DNA of 38,090 bases from a virus. Location: IMG/VR virus record IMGVR_UViG_3300032334_000967, positions 1 to 38,090 of that record; one strand, written 5' to 3'. The notes under the pieces are model-generated. The model saw only the letters and a program-made list of their open reading frames with translations. It made no database searches and was not told where the DNA came from. Below, in pieces: positions 13,589 to 21,628 of this stretch (its first letter is position 1; each line of letters begins with the position of its first letter). A program made the position numbers and the translations under genes.

Positions 13589-13770
13589 GACACATCTTCG
13601 GTTTCTTCTTCGTCTTCTTCTACAAGATCTTTTTCTTCTTCAGTTGGCATTTCATCGCCACAGAAAGGGCAATATTCAACATTACCATTAACTTCTTCGA
13701 GTAAATAATCTACCGCATACTGCGATTCGCAATTTGGGCAGGAAACTCTTAAATATGCATCTGCTGTCAT
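13582..13770 (-). CDS. Zinc-ribbon protein (62 aa)
   Basis: Two CxxC knuckles, CPNCES (residues 11-16) and CPFCGDE (34-40), form a zinc ribbon. The last 20 residues are almost all acidic. AAGGAG lies 9 bases before the ATG. Its leader is the structured RNA at 13799-13946, so its translation might be RNA-controlled. Probably a protein- or nucleic-acid-binding adaptor. Confidence 0.8.
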   Translation of the reverse strand: MTADAYLRVSCPNCESQYAVDYLLEEVNGNVEYCPFCGDEMPTEEEKDLVEEDEEETEDVSW

Positions 13771-13798
13771 CTAAAACACTCCTTTAAACTATAGAAAA

Positions 13799-13946
13799 AT
13801 AGATGGAAAGGATTAACCTTTCGGGGTGCCGCAGTAGTGGAACATATACCACTCTTGCCACTAGCGTCAGAATGCATCAGGTATCCGGGAGAGGCTCCCT
13901 CCAGTTTCTTGCTAGCTGCTGCGAGCGCATCTCGCCAGCCATCTAT
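13799..13946 (-). ncRNA. Structured RNA candidate (~150 nt) in the leader of the zinc-ribbon gene
   Basis: Ends pair perfectly: ATAGATGG with CCATCTAT (13939-13946 with 13799-13806). Inside are hairpins GCGAG/CTCGC (13921-13935), GGGAG/CTCCC, AGTGG/CCACT and GAAAGG/CCTTTC (13806-13822). A long-range CTAGC/GCTAG helix, plus GCAG/CTGC, encloses the middle hairpins. The minus-strand 3' end is followed by TTTTT. The region is more GC-rich than its surroundings and has no minus-strand ORF. The orientation is inferred from neighbours. I cannot match it to TPP, B12, SAM or hammerhead consensus. Confidence 0.65.
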
Positions 13947-13970
13947 TCTCTATATATGGGTGTTTATTTC

Positions 13971-14543
13971 TTAGTCGAAAAAGAAAATTTGGAATAAACG
14001 TGAGTCTGTTATGTCTTTCCCACAATACTTCGTTGCAGCATGGAAACAACGAGCATCAAATATGATTAATCGATTGTATACATTGCCCACAGTATCGACC
14101 AATTCAAACTTTGTGCTGTCAATAAATCCACCATTGAAGCATTCTCCAGCATTTGGGTGCTCATCTATATGACGAATTCTTGTTTTCTTATGGGCGTAGA
14201 GGCTAGTTCCAGTTTCAAATGGAGCATTAGGTGTTAGATAAACAATTGCAGCCCAAGTTTGAAAATCGTTATGGTACACCAACATATCTTCTGGTAAGCA
14301 GTACTGGAATTTACCATTCATTCCATGACTTTCCCATTCACGGATTTTGATTCCCATAATATCTTCGAAGGCGTGTTTGGTTTGCGGAAATAGGAAATTA
14401 TTAAATGTTCTTCTTCCCTTATACCAGTCAGATCCATTTTCATATTCTTGGTTTAAAGCAAGTTCTCTAATCTCATCAGGATCAGAGTAAAAATTATCTA
14501 CAACAAATAATCTTTTCTTAAAAGCTGGATTGATTTCGAACAT
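13971..14543 (-). CDS. 2OG-Fe(II) oxygenase-like protein (190 aa)
   Basis: VYHNDFQTWAAIVYLTPNAP gives the H-x-D pair (H91, D93) at the start of a double-stranded beta-helix. ARCFHAA supplies the distal His (H168) and SRLFQIFFF the Arg (R182) for 2-oxoglutarate. The layout is that of the DUF6445-like oxygenases of cyanophages and other marine phages. The substrate is unknown. It follows a glycosyltransferase-methyltransferase gene, so a glycan or surface modification is possible. Confidence 0.75.
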   Translation of the reverse strand: MFEINPAFKKRLFVVDNFYSDPDEIRELALNQEYENGSDWYKGRRTFNNFLFPQTKHAFEDIMGIKIREWESHGMNGKFQYCLPEDMLVYHNDFQTWAAIVYLTPNAPFETGTSLYAHKKTRIRHIDEHPNAGECFNGGFIDSTKFELVDTVGNVYNRLIIFDARCFHAATKYCGKDITDSRLFQIFFFD

Positions 14544-14552
14544 AACTCACCT

Positions 14553-15794
14553 CTAGATTTGACTTAAATGTGGTCTGCGCGCATCACTTTTCTTTGCAAC
14601 TAGCCATGCATTGGTTACAGCAATCTGATCTTCCCACCAAATCGTGTCCAATCTAAATGCCTGGAATCGAATATCTTTATTGCGAATGAACATTGCTTTA
14701 TCTTCTCTAATGTAATACCAAAAAGAGTTTTCATTCCAATAACTGACATGTGTGGGATCTTGGAATGCACCACGACCATCTGTGCTTGGAACCTCGATAA
14801 ATGCCCAACCACCATCGGCAAGTACGCGATGAATTTCCTTCATAATCTTATGTTTGTCGTGCAGATGCTCAACAAGATGAGATGCATTCAATACACCAAC
14901 GCTATTATCAGGAAGTGGAATTCCATCATTCAAATCGCAGATGATATCTGCATTTTCTTGGTCTAAAGTAATACAACCTGGCTTTGGATTGATTCCACCA
15001 CCAAGTTCAACAACACCAAGACCTCGCAACTCTGCTTCACGAACAGCAAGTTTCCAAGCATTCTGATTAAAAATCTCTACAGTTTTTTGTTGGATTGCAG
15101 CATTTCTTTCTAACCAAGTATTTTCACCAGTTACTCTATAGATGTATAGAACTTTGGGAATATGTTTCATCTTTGTATTGAGATAGGTGCGAATCATCAA
15201 TTCATGATCATCGCAAATCTCGTATGCTGGATCGTGTCCACCAATGCTCTTGTAAACGTTCTTTCTCCATGCTCTAACATGGTCTGGTGCATACCAAATA
15301 AATGCAACGCTCTTACTAGTTGGATCAAAGGAATCCATAGAGAAAAGTTCTTTACCCTTCCAATTAAATGTCTTATGTGACCAACCATAAGCTGAACCAT
15401 AAGGTATGAATTCATTTTTTGTATGGTATACTGCACAATCGCTAAATGCAAACCCGATGTCTTCTTCCTGAAAGGCAACATTTAATTCTTCTAGGCAATT
15501 CTCAGTAATCATGTCATCATGATCAATTTCAACAAGAACATCACCAGTTCCTAGATTGAAAGCTTTGTTCTTGTTATAACCAACAGAAGTATTTGAGTCA
15601 TCGCTGACAAAGATCTTTACTCTGTCATCCTCTTTGATTCTAGAACTGACGAAAGCAGTGCTCGCACCACCATTCAACCAAAGAACCCATTCCCAGTTGG
15701 TATATGTTTGAGCAATGATGCTGTCATACAATTCATCGAGAAATGAGTTCTTGATGTGAGTTGGAGTAATAATACTAAATTTCAAATTATTCAT
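14553..15794 (-). CDS. Fused GT2 glycosyltransferase and SAM-dependent methyltransferase (413 aa)
   Basis: Residues 1-235 are a GT-A glycosyltransferase: FSIITPTHIKNSFLDELYDS, VEIDHDDMI (metal-binding acidic motif) and ICDDHELMIRTY. Residues about 258-400 are a methyltransferase: VVELGGGINPKPG as a SAM-binding-like motif, DLNDGIPLPDNS, and HLVEHLHDKHKIMKEIHRVL, as in Methyltransf_11 proteins. It would transfer and then methylate a sugar. The acceptor is unknown. Confidence 0.82.
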   Translation of the reverse strand: MNNLKFSIITPTHIKNSFLDELYDSIIAQTYTNWEWVLWLNGGASTAFVSSRIKEDDRVKIFVSDDSNTSVGYNKNKAFNLGTGDVLVEIDHDDMITENCLEELNVAFQEEDIGFAFSDCAVYHTKNEFIPYGSAYGWSHKTFNWKGKELFSMDSFDPTSKSVAFIWYAPDHVRAWRKNVYKSIGGHDPAYEICDDHELMIRTYLNTKMKHIPKVLYIYRVTGENTWLERNAAIQQKTVEIFNQNAWKLAVREAELRGLGVVELGGGINPKPGCITLDQENADIICDLNDGIPLPDNSVGVLNASHLVEHLHDKHKIMKEIHRVLADGGWAFIEVPSTDGRGAFQDPTHVSYWNENSFWYYIREDKAMFIRNKDIRFQAFRLDTIWWEDQIAVTNAWLVAKKSDARRPHLSQI

Positions 15795-15805
15795 AATTTA
15801 CCTTT

Positions 15806-16216
15806 TTACTTGAACCAGCCGATCTTCTCTCCAGCTTCCTTACGACGCTTCCATTCTTCTAGAGTTCCAGGATAGCGGATTGCCCAAATCATCCAGAATG
15901 CCATGAATAAACTTACACCAAGAACAAGTTTCCAATTATGAGTTGTGAGCCAAAGAATGACAAGACTTGCATCCATAGAAGCAAACATAATCCACTTTAC
16001 CTTGGTTGGATAGACTCTATTTTCCTTCCAATTAGTTAGGAATGGACCAAAGAGTTTATGATTCATCATCCAATTATACCACTTATCAGAGCTCTTAGCA
16101 AAACAGTAAGCGGCTAAAACACTAGGTGTACTCCAGGGGATACCTGGAGTCACCACTCCGATGTAAGCAATACCAAGGCAAATCATTCCAGCAACAAAGA
16201 ATAATAACTTTTTCAT
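15806..16216 (-). CDS. DUF454 (YbaN-like) inner-membrane protein (136 aa)
   Basis: The ATG at 16216 (MKKLLFFVAGM) is chosen because AGGA lies 8 bases upstream and an earlier start would run into nrdJ. VVTPGIPWSTPSVLAAYCFAKSS, followed by MNHKLFGPFLTNW, matches the DUF454/YbaN family. Three hydrophobic segments are visible. The family's function is not established. It lies four genes downstream of PlcP/Agt, so a membrane-adaptation role is possible but unproven. Confidence 0.8.
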   Translation of the reverse strand: MKKLLFFVAGMICLGIAYIGVVTPGIPWSTPSVLAAYCFAKSSDKWYNWMMNHKLFGPFLTNWKENRVYPTKVKWIMFASMDASLVILWLTTHNWKLVLGVSLFMAFWMIWAIRYPGTLEEWKRRKEAGEKIGWFK

Positions 16217-16224
16217 TTTAATTC

Positions 16225-18132
16225 CTAAATTTCGCAGCCGCCAGCAGAAGAACATGCGAGAGTTTGTGCACCTTCAGTTGTATCTGTTACTTCCGTGAAC
16301 TCAGTCCAGTTGATTTCAACATTCTGAGTTGCGAGGAGTTCGTTATACTTAGCCTCATCAATTTCCTCATATGGAGCCTGACGATACGAACCAGTATCGC
16401 GTGGTAGGAACGAAACACCCGAGAGCGAAGCCATATTCTTGTAAACCCAAGCGCCAACATCCATCCACTCATCATCGCCGACGAATACAGTGATAGATGG
16501 CTTGTGCTCGCACCAGTGGTCCTGGTAAACTTTCCACAACTCAAGCTGCTGAATAGCAGTTACATCCTTGGTAAGGATTGCACCATCAGGAGCCTTCATT
16601 GGGAAAGAGAACACCCAATTGCTCTTGCCGTAGAAATCTTCTTCAGCAGTATATCCCTTACCAATCATAAAGTCAGCAAGTGGATCCTTCTTGTCAGCGC
16701 GGACACGACGGATGTAGTACTTGCTATAACGTGGGTGAATACCAGAAGCAGAGTCAACCAACTGGCTTACGGTGCCCGATGGCTTGACGCAAGTGATAGC
16801 AGCAGACTGTTCAATACCAAGGATGTCGGCAAACTTCTTATTGGTATCAACACATTCCTTACGCATTTCTTGTAGTGCGCGAGGAAGATCGCCATGCTGA
16901 TAATTTGCAGGGTTGCTACCATTCAACAAAGCATGGTCCATGATACCAGTTAGCGAAACGCCAAGCAAACGCTCTTCATCGCAGTTCTTCTTCCACTTCT
17001 TATTGATATAACGGAAGTCAGTCATAGTGGACTGAAGTGTACCAATGATTGTGGCGAGTCTCGCCTTACGCTTTAGATCTTCAACGGTATCTTCTGCGCG
17101 AACAACAACCTCAGAAAGATTGCAGAACTCATATGGGCGAAGGATAATCTCAGAGCAAGGATTGGTTCCAAACTCATGATTGGGGTCACGACGCTCATAC
17201 TTTGCAGCAATTGCCTTTGATGCCTGACGCGAAAAAATACCACGTTCACCAGACTTCGACATGTATAGAGCAACCCACTCGCTCATGAACGTATCCATGT
17301 CTGGCTTCTGTTCATAGACAGCAGAGTTGTTGGCTAGTGCACGCTGACCATCGGCAAGCCACCAAGAACCAGATTTAGCATGACGAGCAGCGTCGTCATT
17401 AAGATCGGAAAGAGAAATAAGAGCAGAACGACGTACACCTCCGCAAACCACGATGTCAGCAATTTTACAAACGATGTCATGACATTCCAATGTGGTCAAC
17501 TTACGACCACGTGCTTTGTTGAAGATGTTGAGAGTAAAGTTGAGCAGGTCAATTAGCGGCTCTGGTCCTGATGCTCTTCCACCGAAGGTCTTGAGTCGTT
17601 CACCCTTCTTACGAACCTTTGATACGTCCCACTTAGCCAACTTTCCAGAATAAAGCAAAGAAACGAATTCTCGATAACCAGTCGCCCAACCGATCTTGGA
17701 ATCTGCAAAAACCACTGTAGTGTCGGTTGAATGAATTTCATCTGGCACCTCTGGGAGCTTGTTGGTATAACGAGACTCAACACTGAATCCAACACCAGTG
17801 CCGCACATCAGAACATACATGATTTCGTCAAAAGACTTTGGGCTGTCAATAACAACGTATGAGCAATTGTACCCAGCAACCTGATCCTTTTCAAGAGCAG
17901 GACCAGCAGTCATCAAGCAACGCATAGAAGGCATGACTTCCAAGTTCAAAATTGCATTGCGGATATCTTCCCAAGGCACCTTCTTATTGTTGTTGGTGCG
18001 CTTTTGGAAAAATGAAATGTAACGATCGACCGTCTCGCTCCATGTTTCGCGACGACCAAGTGCATCATTGAAACGTGCATAGCGCGAAATATGGATATAG
18101 TCTTGATAAATGCTAGGGAGTCTTGTTGACAT
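16225..18132 (-). CDS. nrdJ: Adenosylcobalamin-dependent (class II) ribonucleotide reductase
   Basis: NPCSEIILRPYEFC (N324, C326, E328, C337) has the same spacing as the catalytic N406/C408/E410/C419 of the Lactobacillus monomeric class II enzyme, and C90 (GYNCS) is the partner of C337. The C-terminal LACSSAGGC provides the redox cysteines (C627, C633). At 635 residues it is shorter than the 739-residue Lactobacillus enzyme. It makes dNTPs for phage replication without oxygen dependence, but needs host B12. It lies beside thyX. Confidence 0.92.
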   Translation of the reverse strand: MSTRLPSIYQDYIHISRYARFNDALGRRETWSETVDRYISFFQKRTNNNKKVPWEDIRNAILNLEVMPSMRCLMTAGPALEKDQVAGYNCSYVVIDSPKSFDEIMYVLMCGTGVGFSVESRYTNKLPEVPDEIHSTDTTVVFADSKIGWATGYREFVSLLYSGKLAKWDVSKVRKKGERLKTFGGRASGPEPLIDLLNFTLNIFNKARGRKLTTLECHDIVCKIADIVVCGGVRRSALISLSDLNDDAARHAKSGSWWLADGQRALANNSAVYEQKPDMDTFMSEWVALYMSKSGERGIFSRQASKAIAAKYERRDPNHEFGTNPCSEIILRPYEFCNLSEVVVRAEDTVEDLKRKARLATIIGTLQSTMTDFRYINKKWKKNCDEERLLGVSLTGIMDHALLNGSNPANYQHGDLPRALQEMRKECVDTNKKFADILGIEQSAAITCVKPSGTVSQLVDSASGIHPRYSKYYIRRVRADKKDPLADFMIGKGYTAEEDFYGKSNWVFSFPMKAPDGAILTKDVTAIQQLELWKVYQDHWCEHKPSITVFVGDDEWMDVGAWVYKNMASLSGVSFLPRDTGSYRQAPYEEIDEAKYNELLATQNVEINWTEFTEVTDTTEGAQTLACSSAGGCEI

Positions 18133-18133
18133 G

Positions 18134-18799
18134 TTATGCCTCTGTTGTTAGTTCTTTTGTTAGTGGAAAAATTTTAGCGATTACTTCTGCGCAAGCCTTA
18201 GCAATCTCCATATGTTCTTTTTGTGTGCCGTTTGCGCATCTGAGCTCTATATAGTGTATCCATGAGCGAAGAGTTCCGTTCATGTACATGCGGGACTTTG
18301 TGAGTCCTTCAGGAAGAACTGCACGAGCAACTTCCTTAGCAATACCATTATCGATAGCCCACTTATATGTTTCTCTTGCTTTTTCAATAAGTTCACGCTG
18401 CGCAACATACCATGCATACTGTAGATCGCTATCTGCGCCTTCGATACTATTCTGTCGATTCTTAAGATCTTGCAACCTGCAATCGCGATACTCAAAGTCT
18501 AGATCCTTAACTGGATCTGCATAACGCTGCGAAAATTCTTGGAAAGAAAAGCTGCGATGACGTAGAATCTGACGGGCAATATCGCGAGTCGTTTCAATCT
18601 CAAGGCATGCACTTACCATCTCAAGAGGTGACCAGTGCTGATGTTTAACAAGATACTTGATCAATTTCTCTGAGGTTTCTATGTTCAATTGATTGGCAGG
18701 ATTAGAAACTCTTGCGCAATATGCAATAAGTTCCTGCGGTGTCTTAATATATTCAGGCAATTCAACTGCCTGTGAGCAACTAATCAATCTCACTTTCAT
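18134..18799 (-). CDS. thyX: Flavin-dependent thymidylate synthase ThyX (221 aa)
   Basis: RHRSFSFQEFSQR at residues 80-92 is the ThyX signature (RHRxxSxxxxSxR). GLTKSRMYMNGTLRSWIHYI carries the substrate-binding C-terminal motif. The length is typical. It converts dUMP to dTMP with FAD and methylene-tetrahydrofolate. It ends one base before the start of nrdJ, so the two dNTP genes are co-expressed. Confidence 0.95.
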   Translation of the reverse strand: MKVRLISCSQAVELPEYIKTPQELIAYCARVSNPANQLNIETSEKLIKYLVKHQHWSPLEMVSACLEIETTRDIARQILRHRSFSFQEFSQRYADPVKDLDFEYRDCRLQDLKNRQNSIEGADSDLQYAWYVAQRELIEKARETYKWAIDNGIAKEVARAVLPEGLTKSRMYMNGTLRSWIHYIELRCANGTQKEHMEIAKACAEVIAKIFPLTKELTTEA

Positions 18800-18805
18800 A
18801 TTATA

Positions 18806-19807
18806 CTATTCCTCTGCGTATTTTACAAATTGTTTTGCTGAATTTTTCCAGCTAATATTTTTAACTGTTGAGTGTGTATCTGTTCTTTTGACTGTTAGGC
18901 AATTAAGAACGGCAGTTAACAAGTCACTATCAACGTATCCATTTTTTCCATCAATAATCTGGTCGATTGGTCCGGTTACAGGATAAGCGGCAACAGGAGT
19001 TCCGCATGCCATTGATTCAAGAACTACAATTCCATAGGTGTCTGACTTGCTAGGGAAAACGAAAACATCTGCATTTTGGTAATAAGAAGCCAACTCTTCA
19101 CCAAACTTATATCCAACAAATTTAATGTTAGGATATTTCTTTTGCATCTTTTCTTTTTCTGGTCCATCGCCAACCACGATCTTATCAAATTCATATCTTC
19201 CATAAGAATTGGGCAATTTGCAAAAGTCTTCAATGTTCTTTTCTTTGCTCACTCTACTGACAAACAATAGAGTTTTTCTTGTAGAATCTTTTCTATTTGT
19301 AAACTTGAAATGTTCATCATATCCTTTCCCGAGAACAACACTGTTCCAGCGGGAATTTTCTTTAGCATTAGATTTGGAAGAACACATTACAAGCTTGGAG
19401 TTTTTATGGAACCAATCGAAATACCACTTAGTCATCCAAACAGGAATTCCATACATCTTATTGATGAATTCAGGAAACTTTGTGTGGTATGCACTGGTGT
19501 ATCGTATCTTGGCTTTCTCCAAAACTCGACGAGCTTGCAACCCAAGCGGACCTTCTGTTGCAATATGGAACTTTGTGTTATAGAAAAACAAATTCATATT
19601 CGTGAGTAAACGATCTTCCATATTCTTATAAGAACACTGTGCGATATCAATTCCCTTATAGAAAGGGAAAGCAAAGTTCTTGAATAGCCCAGGATGAATA
19701 ACTTCCACTACAGTAGAAGTATTCTTAATGATATTCTTATAAGTTGTCACCACACCATTAACTTGAGGATCCCAAGCATCGGTGATGATTACTATTTTTG
19801 TTGCCAT
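18806..19807 (-). CDS. GT4 glycosyltransferase, Agt-like diacylglycerol glycosyltransferase candidate (333 aa)
   Basis: The N-terminus IVIITDAWDPQVNGVVTTYK and the C-terminal FVFPSKSDTYGIVVLESMACG, then PVAAYPVTGPIDQI, are typical of the GT4 subgroup with MgtA/SqdX-like and alphaproteobacterial Agt enzymes. These use a (S/T)DT(F/Y)G motif where most GT4 enzymes have Glu. It overlaps the PlcP-like gene by 16 bp. In bacteria plcP and agt are adjacent and replace phospholipid by glycolipid under phosphate starvation. The donor sugar cannot be predicted. Confidence 0.75.
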   Translation of the reverse strand: MATKIVIITDAWDPQVNGVVTTYKNIIKNTSTVVEVIHPGLFKNFAFPFYKGIDIAQCSYKNMEDRLLTNMNLFFYNTKFHIATEGPLGLQARRVLEKAKIRYTSAYHTKFPEFINKMYGIPVWMTKWYFDWFHKNSKLVMCSSKSNAKENSRWNSVVLGKGYDEHFKFTNRKDSTRKTLLFVSRVSKEKNIEDFCKLPNSYGRYEFDKIVVGDGPEKEKMQKKYPNIKFVGYKFGEELASYYQNADVFVFPSKSDTYGIVVLESMACGTPVAAYPVTGPIDQIIDGKNGYVDSDLLTAVLNCLTVKRTDTHSTVKNISWKNSAKQFVKYAEE

Positions 19808-20550
19808 TTAATGATTTCCCAAGTTCCATCATAATTTTCCACAAGAGCTGTGCAGCTTTCTACCCAGTCTCCATCATTCATATAGACAACACCACCTATC
19901 TGCTTTATGTCAGCTTTATGGATGTGCCCACAGATAATTCCATCTGCTTTTTTATTCTTGCAGTAAGATGCAATTAATTCTTCAAAGTCAGAAACATACG
20001 AAACTGCTTCTTTGGTCTTATTCTTTAGATATGCGCTAAGACTCCAATATGGCATACCGACTTTACGTCGGAACCAAGCAAGTACTTCATTTAGCGATAG
20101 AAGAAAATCATAAGCCACAGCACCAAGGTGATAGAGAAATTTTAACTTGCCTTGTAAAGCAGTGTCGAACATATCACCATGGCATACAATGTATTCTTTA
20201 CCATCTAGTCCATGATGACGATAGATGTTCTTAATCTCGATATTGCCAAAGGTCAAATCATAAATCATAGTTTCACGAAGTGCTTCATCATGATTGCCAG
20301 CAATGTATACAACATGAGTGCCGCGCTTTGCTGCAGTTAAAATTCGACGAATCACATTAGTGTGTGATTGATGCCAATAGAACTTTTGGCTCAGTCTCCA
20401 TCCATCAATGATGTCACCAACAAGATAGAGATTTTCTGCTGTGTTCTTCTTTAAGAAGTCACACAGTTCATCTGCTTTACAACCCTTTGTGCCAAGGTGT
20501 ACGTCTGAGATGAATATTGAACGATATGCGGTTATTATACTTTCTTCCAT
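19792..20550 (-). CDS. plcP: PlcP-like phospholipase C (calcineurin-like metallophosphoesterase, 252 aa)
   Basis: All phosphoesterase metal motifs are present: D16-x-H18 (SDVHLG), D46 (VGDIIDGW), N86-H87-D88 (GNHDE), H124 (CHGDMFD) and GHIH (208-211). The wider sequence (GTKGCKADELCDFL, WRLSQKFYWHQSH, PYWSLSAYLKNKTKEAV, DGDWVESCTALVE) resembles PlcP, the starvation-induced phospholipase C, more than LpxH. LpxH and PlcP share COG2908, so an LpxH role is the main alternative. Agt-like gene adjacent. Confidence 0.75.
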   Translation of the reverse strand: MEESIITAYRSIFISDVHLGTKGCKADELCDFLKKNTAENLYLVGDIIDGWRLSQKFYWHQSHTNVIRRILTAAKRGTHVVYIAGNHDEALRETMIYDLTFGNIEIKNIYRHHGLDGKEYIVCHGDMFDTALQGKLKFLYHLGAVAYDFLLSLNEVLAWFRRKVGMPYWSLSAYLKNKTKEAVSYVSDFEELIASYCKNKKADGIICGHIHKADIKQIGGVVYMNDGDWVESCTALVENYDGTWEIIKWQQK

Positions 20551-21566
20551 CCTACAAACCTCAATTTAGCTTCTAGACCTGTGAATGTATTTGCATCGAT
20601 CATAACTTTAATGTCTTCAACACCCATACCATTCTGAATCATCTCATTTATATCTTTCCCTGGAGCATCCTCAGGAAATAGACATACAGTATAATCGCCT
20701 TCGATTGCTCGAGAAATCTGTTTTACAATTTCTTTATTTCTCGGCTCATTGTCATAAACAAGAACACAATTAGAATCTTTCAAATACTCAGCAACGCTGC
20801 ATAGATTACTATCGCCACTGGCAATACTGTTAGGAACAAAGAACGAATCAAATTGCCCCTCAAGAACATAGACTGTTTTATTGGCTTGCAACCTGTGCAA
20901 GCCGAACAACTTTTTCTCATCGGTCAATTTCACCGTGCAATAGCGAATATTTGTCTTCCCCAATGCTCTCCCAGCAACGTTTGTTATATCACCTTTTTCA
21001 TTGGTGTAAAACAAAATTATTCTGGGATCGTTGGGAACGTCTTCTTTACCGTGTTCAGGGAAGGCTGCATCTAGAAAGTCTTTGAAAGAGTCATGATAGA
21101 ATATCTCTTTCCAATGTTTCTTAGGAATCCCCCTGCTCTCTATATATTTGACCGCAGGGTGTTGTGGGTCAAGTTTATCAATACTTTTTAGTTCTATAGT
21201 ATCGAGATTAATCTTATTTTTTAAGACTTCAGAAGGTTTTGGTCCTGCTAGATTAAATTTCGGCTTTTCATAGTTCGAATGACCGCTGTCCCCGTTAGTA
21301 TAGCGTTCAAGAACATACTCGCGATGTATATTGGTATCAACATATTTTAGAAACTTTGAGAAAGTGGTGCCTGTGTGGCAATTGTGACATAGAAAAAAAT
21401 AATCATTACCTTTACGGAATATATAGCCTCTGGCTTTTAGTTTATTCTTCTTGGAGTCGCCACAGATCGGGCATCGGAAATTGAATAAGTCTTGGTTCTT
21501 CTGAGCGAATCGCTCCAGTTGAGAAGAGACTAGTAATAGGAATTTCCTGTCAATGTAAACGGACAT
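20535..21566 (-). CDS. DNA primase, T4 gp61-like (343 aa)
   Basis: An N-terminal zinc ribbon (CPICGDSKKN at 34-43 and CHNCHTG around 60-66) is followed by a TOPRIM-type domain: VYVLEGQFDSFFV with the catalytic Glu, and CVLVYDNEPRNKEI with the acidic metal-binding residue. The size and order match T4 gp61-type primases. It is the first gene of the operon that continues through PlcP, Agt, ThyX and NrdJ. Confidence 0.88.
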   Translation of the reverse strand: MSVYIDRKFLLLVSSQLERFAQKNQDLFNFRCPICGDSKKNKLKARGYIFRKGNDYFFLCHNCHTGTTFSKFLKYVDTNIHREYVLERYTNGDSGHSNYEKPKFNLAGPKPSEVLKNKINLDTIELKSIDKLDPQHPAVKYIESRGIPKKHWKEIFYHDSFKDFLDAAFPEHGKEDVPNDPRIILFYTNEKGDITNVAGRALGKTNIRYCTVKLTDEKKLFGLHRLQANKTVYVLEGQFDSFFVPNSIASGDSNLCSVAEYLKDSNCVLVYDNEPRNKEIVKQISRAIEGDYTVCLFPEDAPGKDINEMIQNGMGVEDIKVMIDANTFTGLEAKLRFVGWKKV

Positions 21567-21598
21567 AATAAACTCACGATAGAATAGGTTTAACTACT

Positions 21599-21627
21599 AT
21601 TCTACCTCTTTTCTAGGTTAAAAGCAA
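21599..21627 (-). promoter_or_regulatory. Promoter of the primase/lipid/nucleotide operon
   Basis: Minus-strand TTGCTT (21622-21627) and TAGAAT (21599-21604) are separated by 17 bp. It shares TTGCyTTTA...GGTAGAATA with the promoter at 12612-12640. It is the only clear promoter I see for the genes from primase to the 2OG oxygenase. Confidence 0.65.
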
Positions 21628-21628
21628 A

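Noticed and set aside
13799-13946. Hammerhead ribozyme, TPP or B12 riboswitch in the structured RNA
   Set aside because: A CTGATG and a CGAAA occur but not with the hammerhead core spacing. A GGGGTGCC on the plus strand lacks the TPP CTGAGA box, and no B12-box is visible. It is left unassigned.
13803-13997. 64-codon plus-strand frame over the structured RNA
   Set aside because: It is the only plus-strand frame in the gap, has no clear Shine-Dalgarno or family, and opposes all other genes. The pairing structure explains the region better.
19792-20550. LpxH (UDP-2,3-diacylglucosamine hydrolase) as first choice
   Set aside because: Same superfamily, and motifs alone do not exclude it. The adjacent Agt-like gene and the PlcP-like segments favour PlcP, so LpxH is kept only as the alternative.
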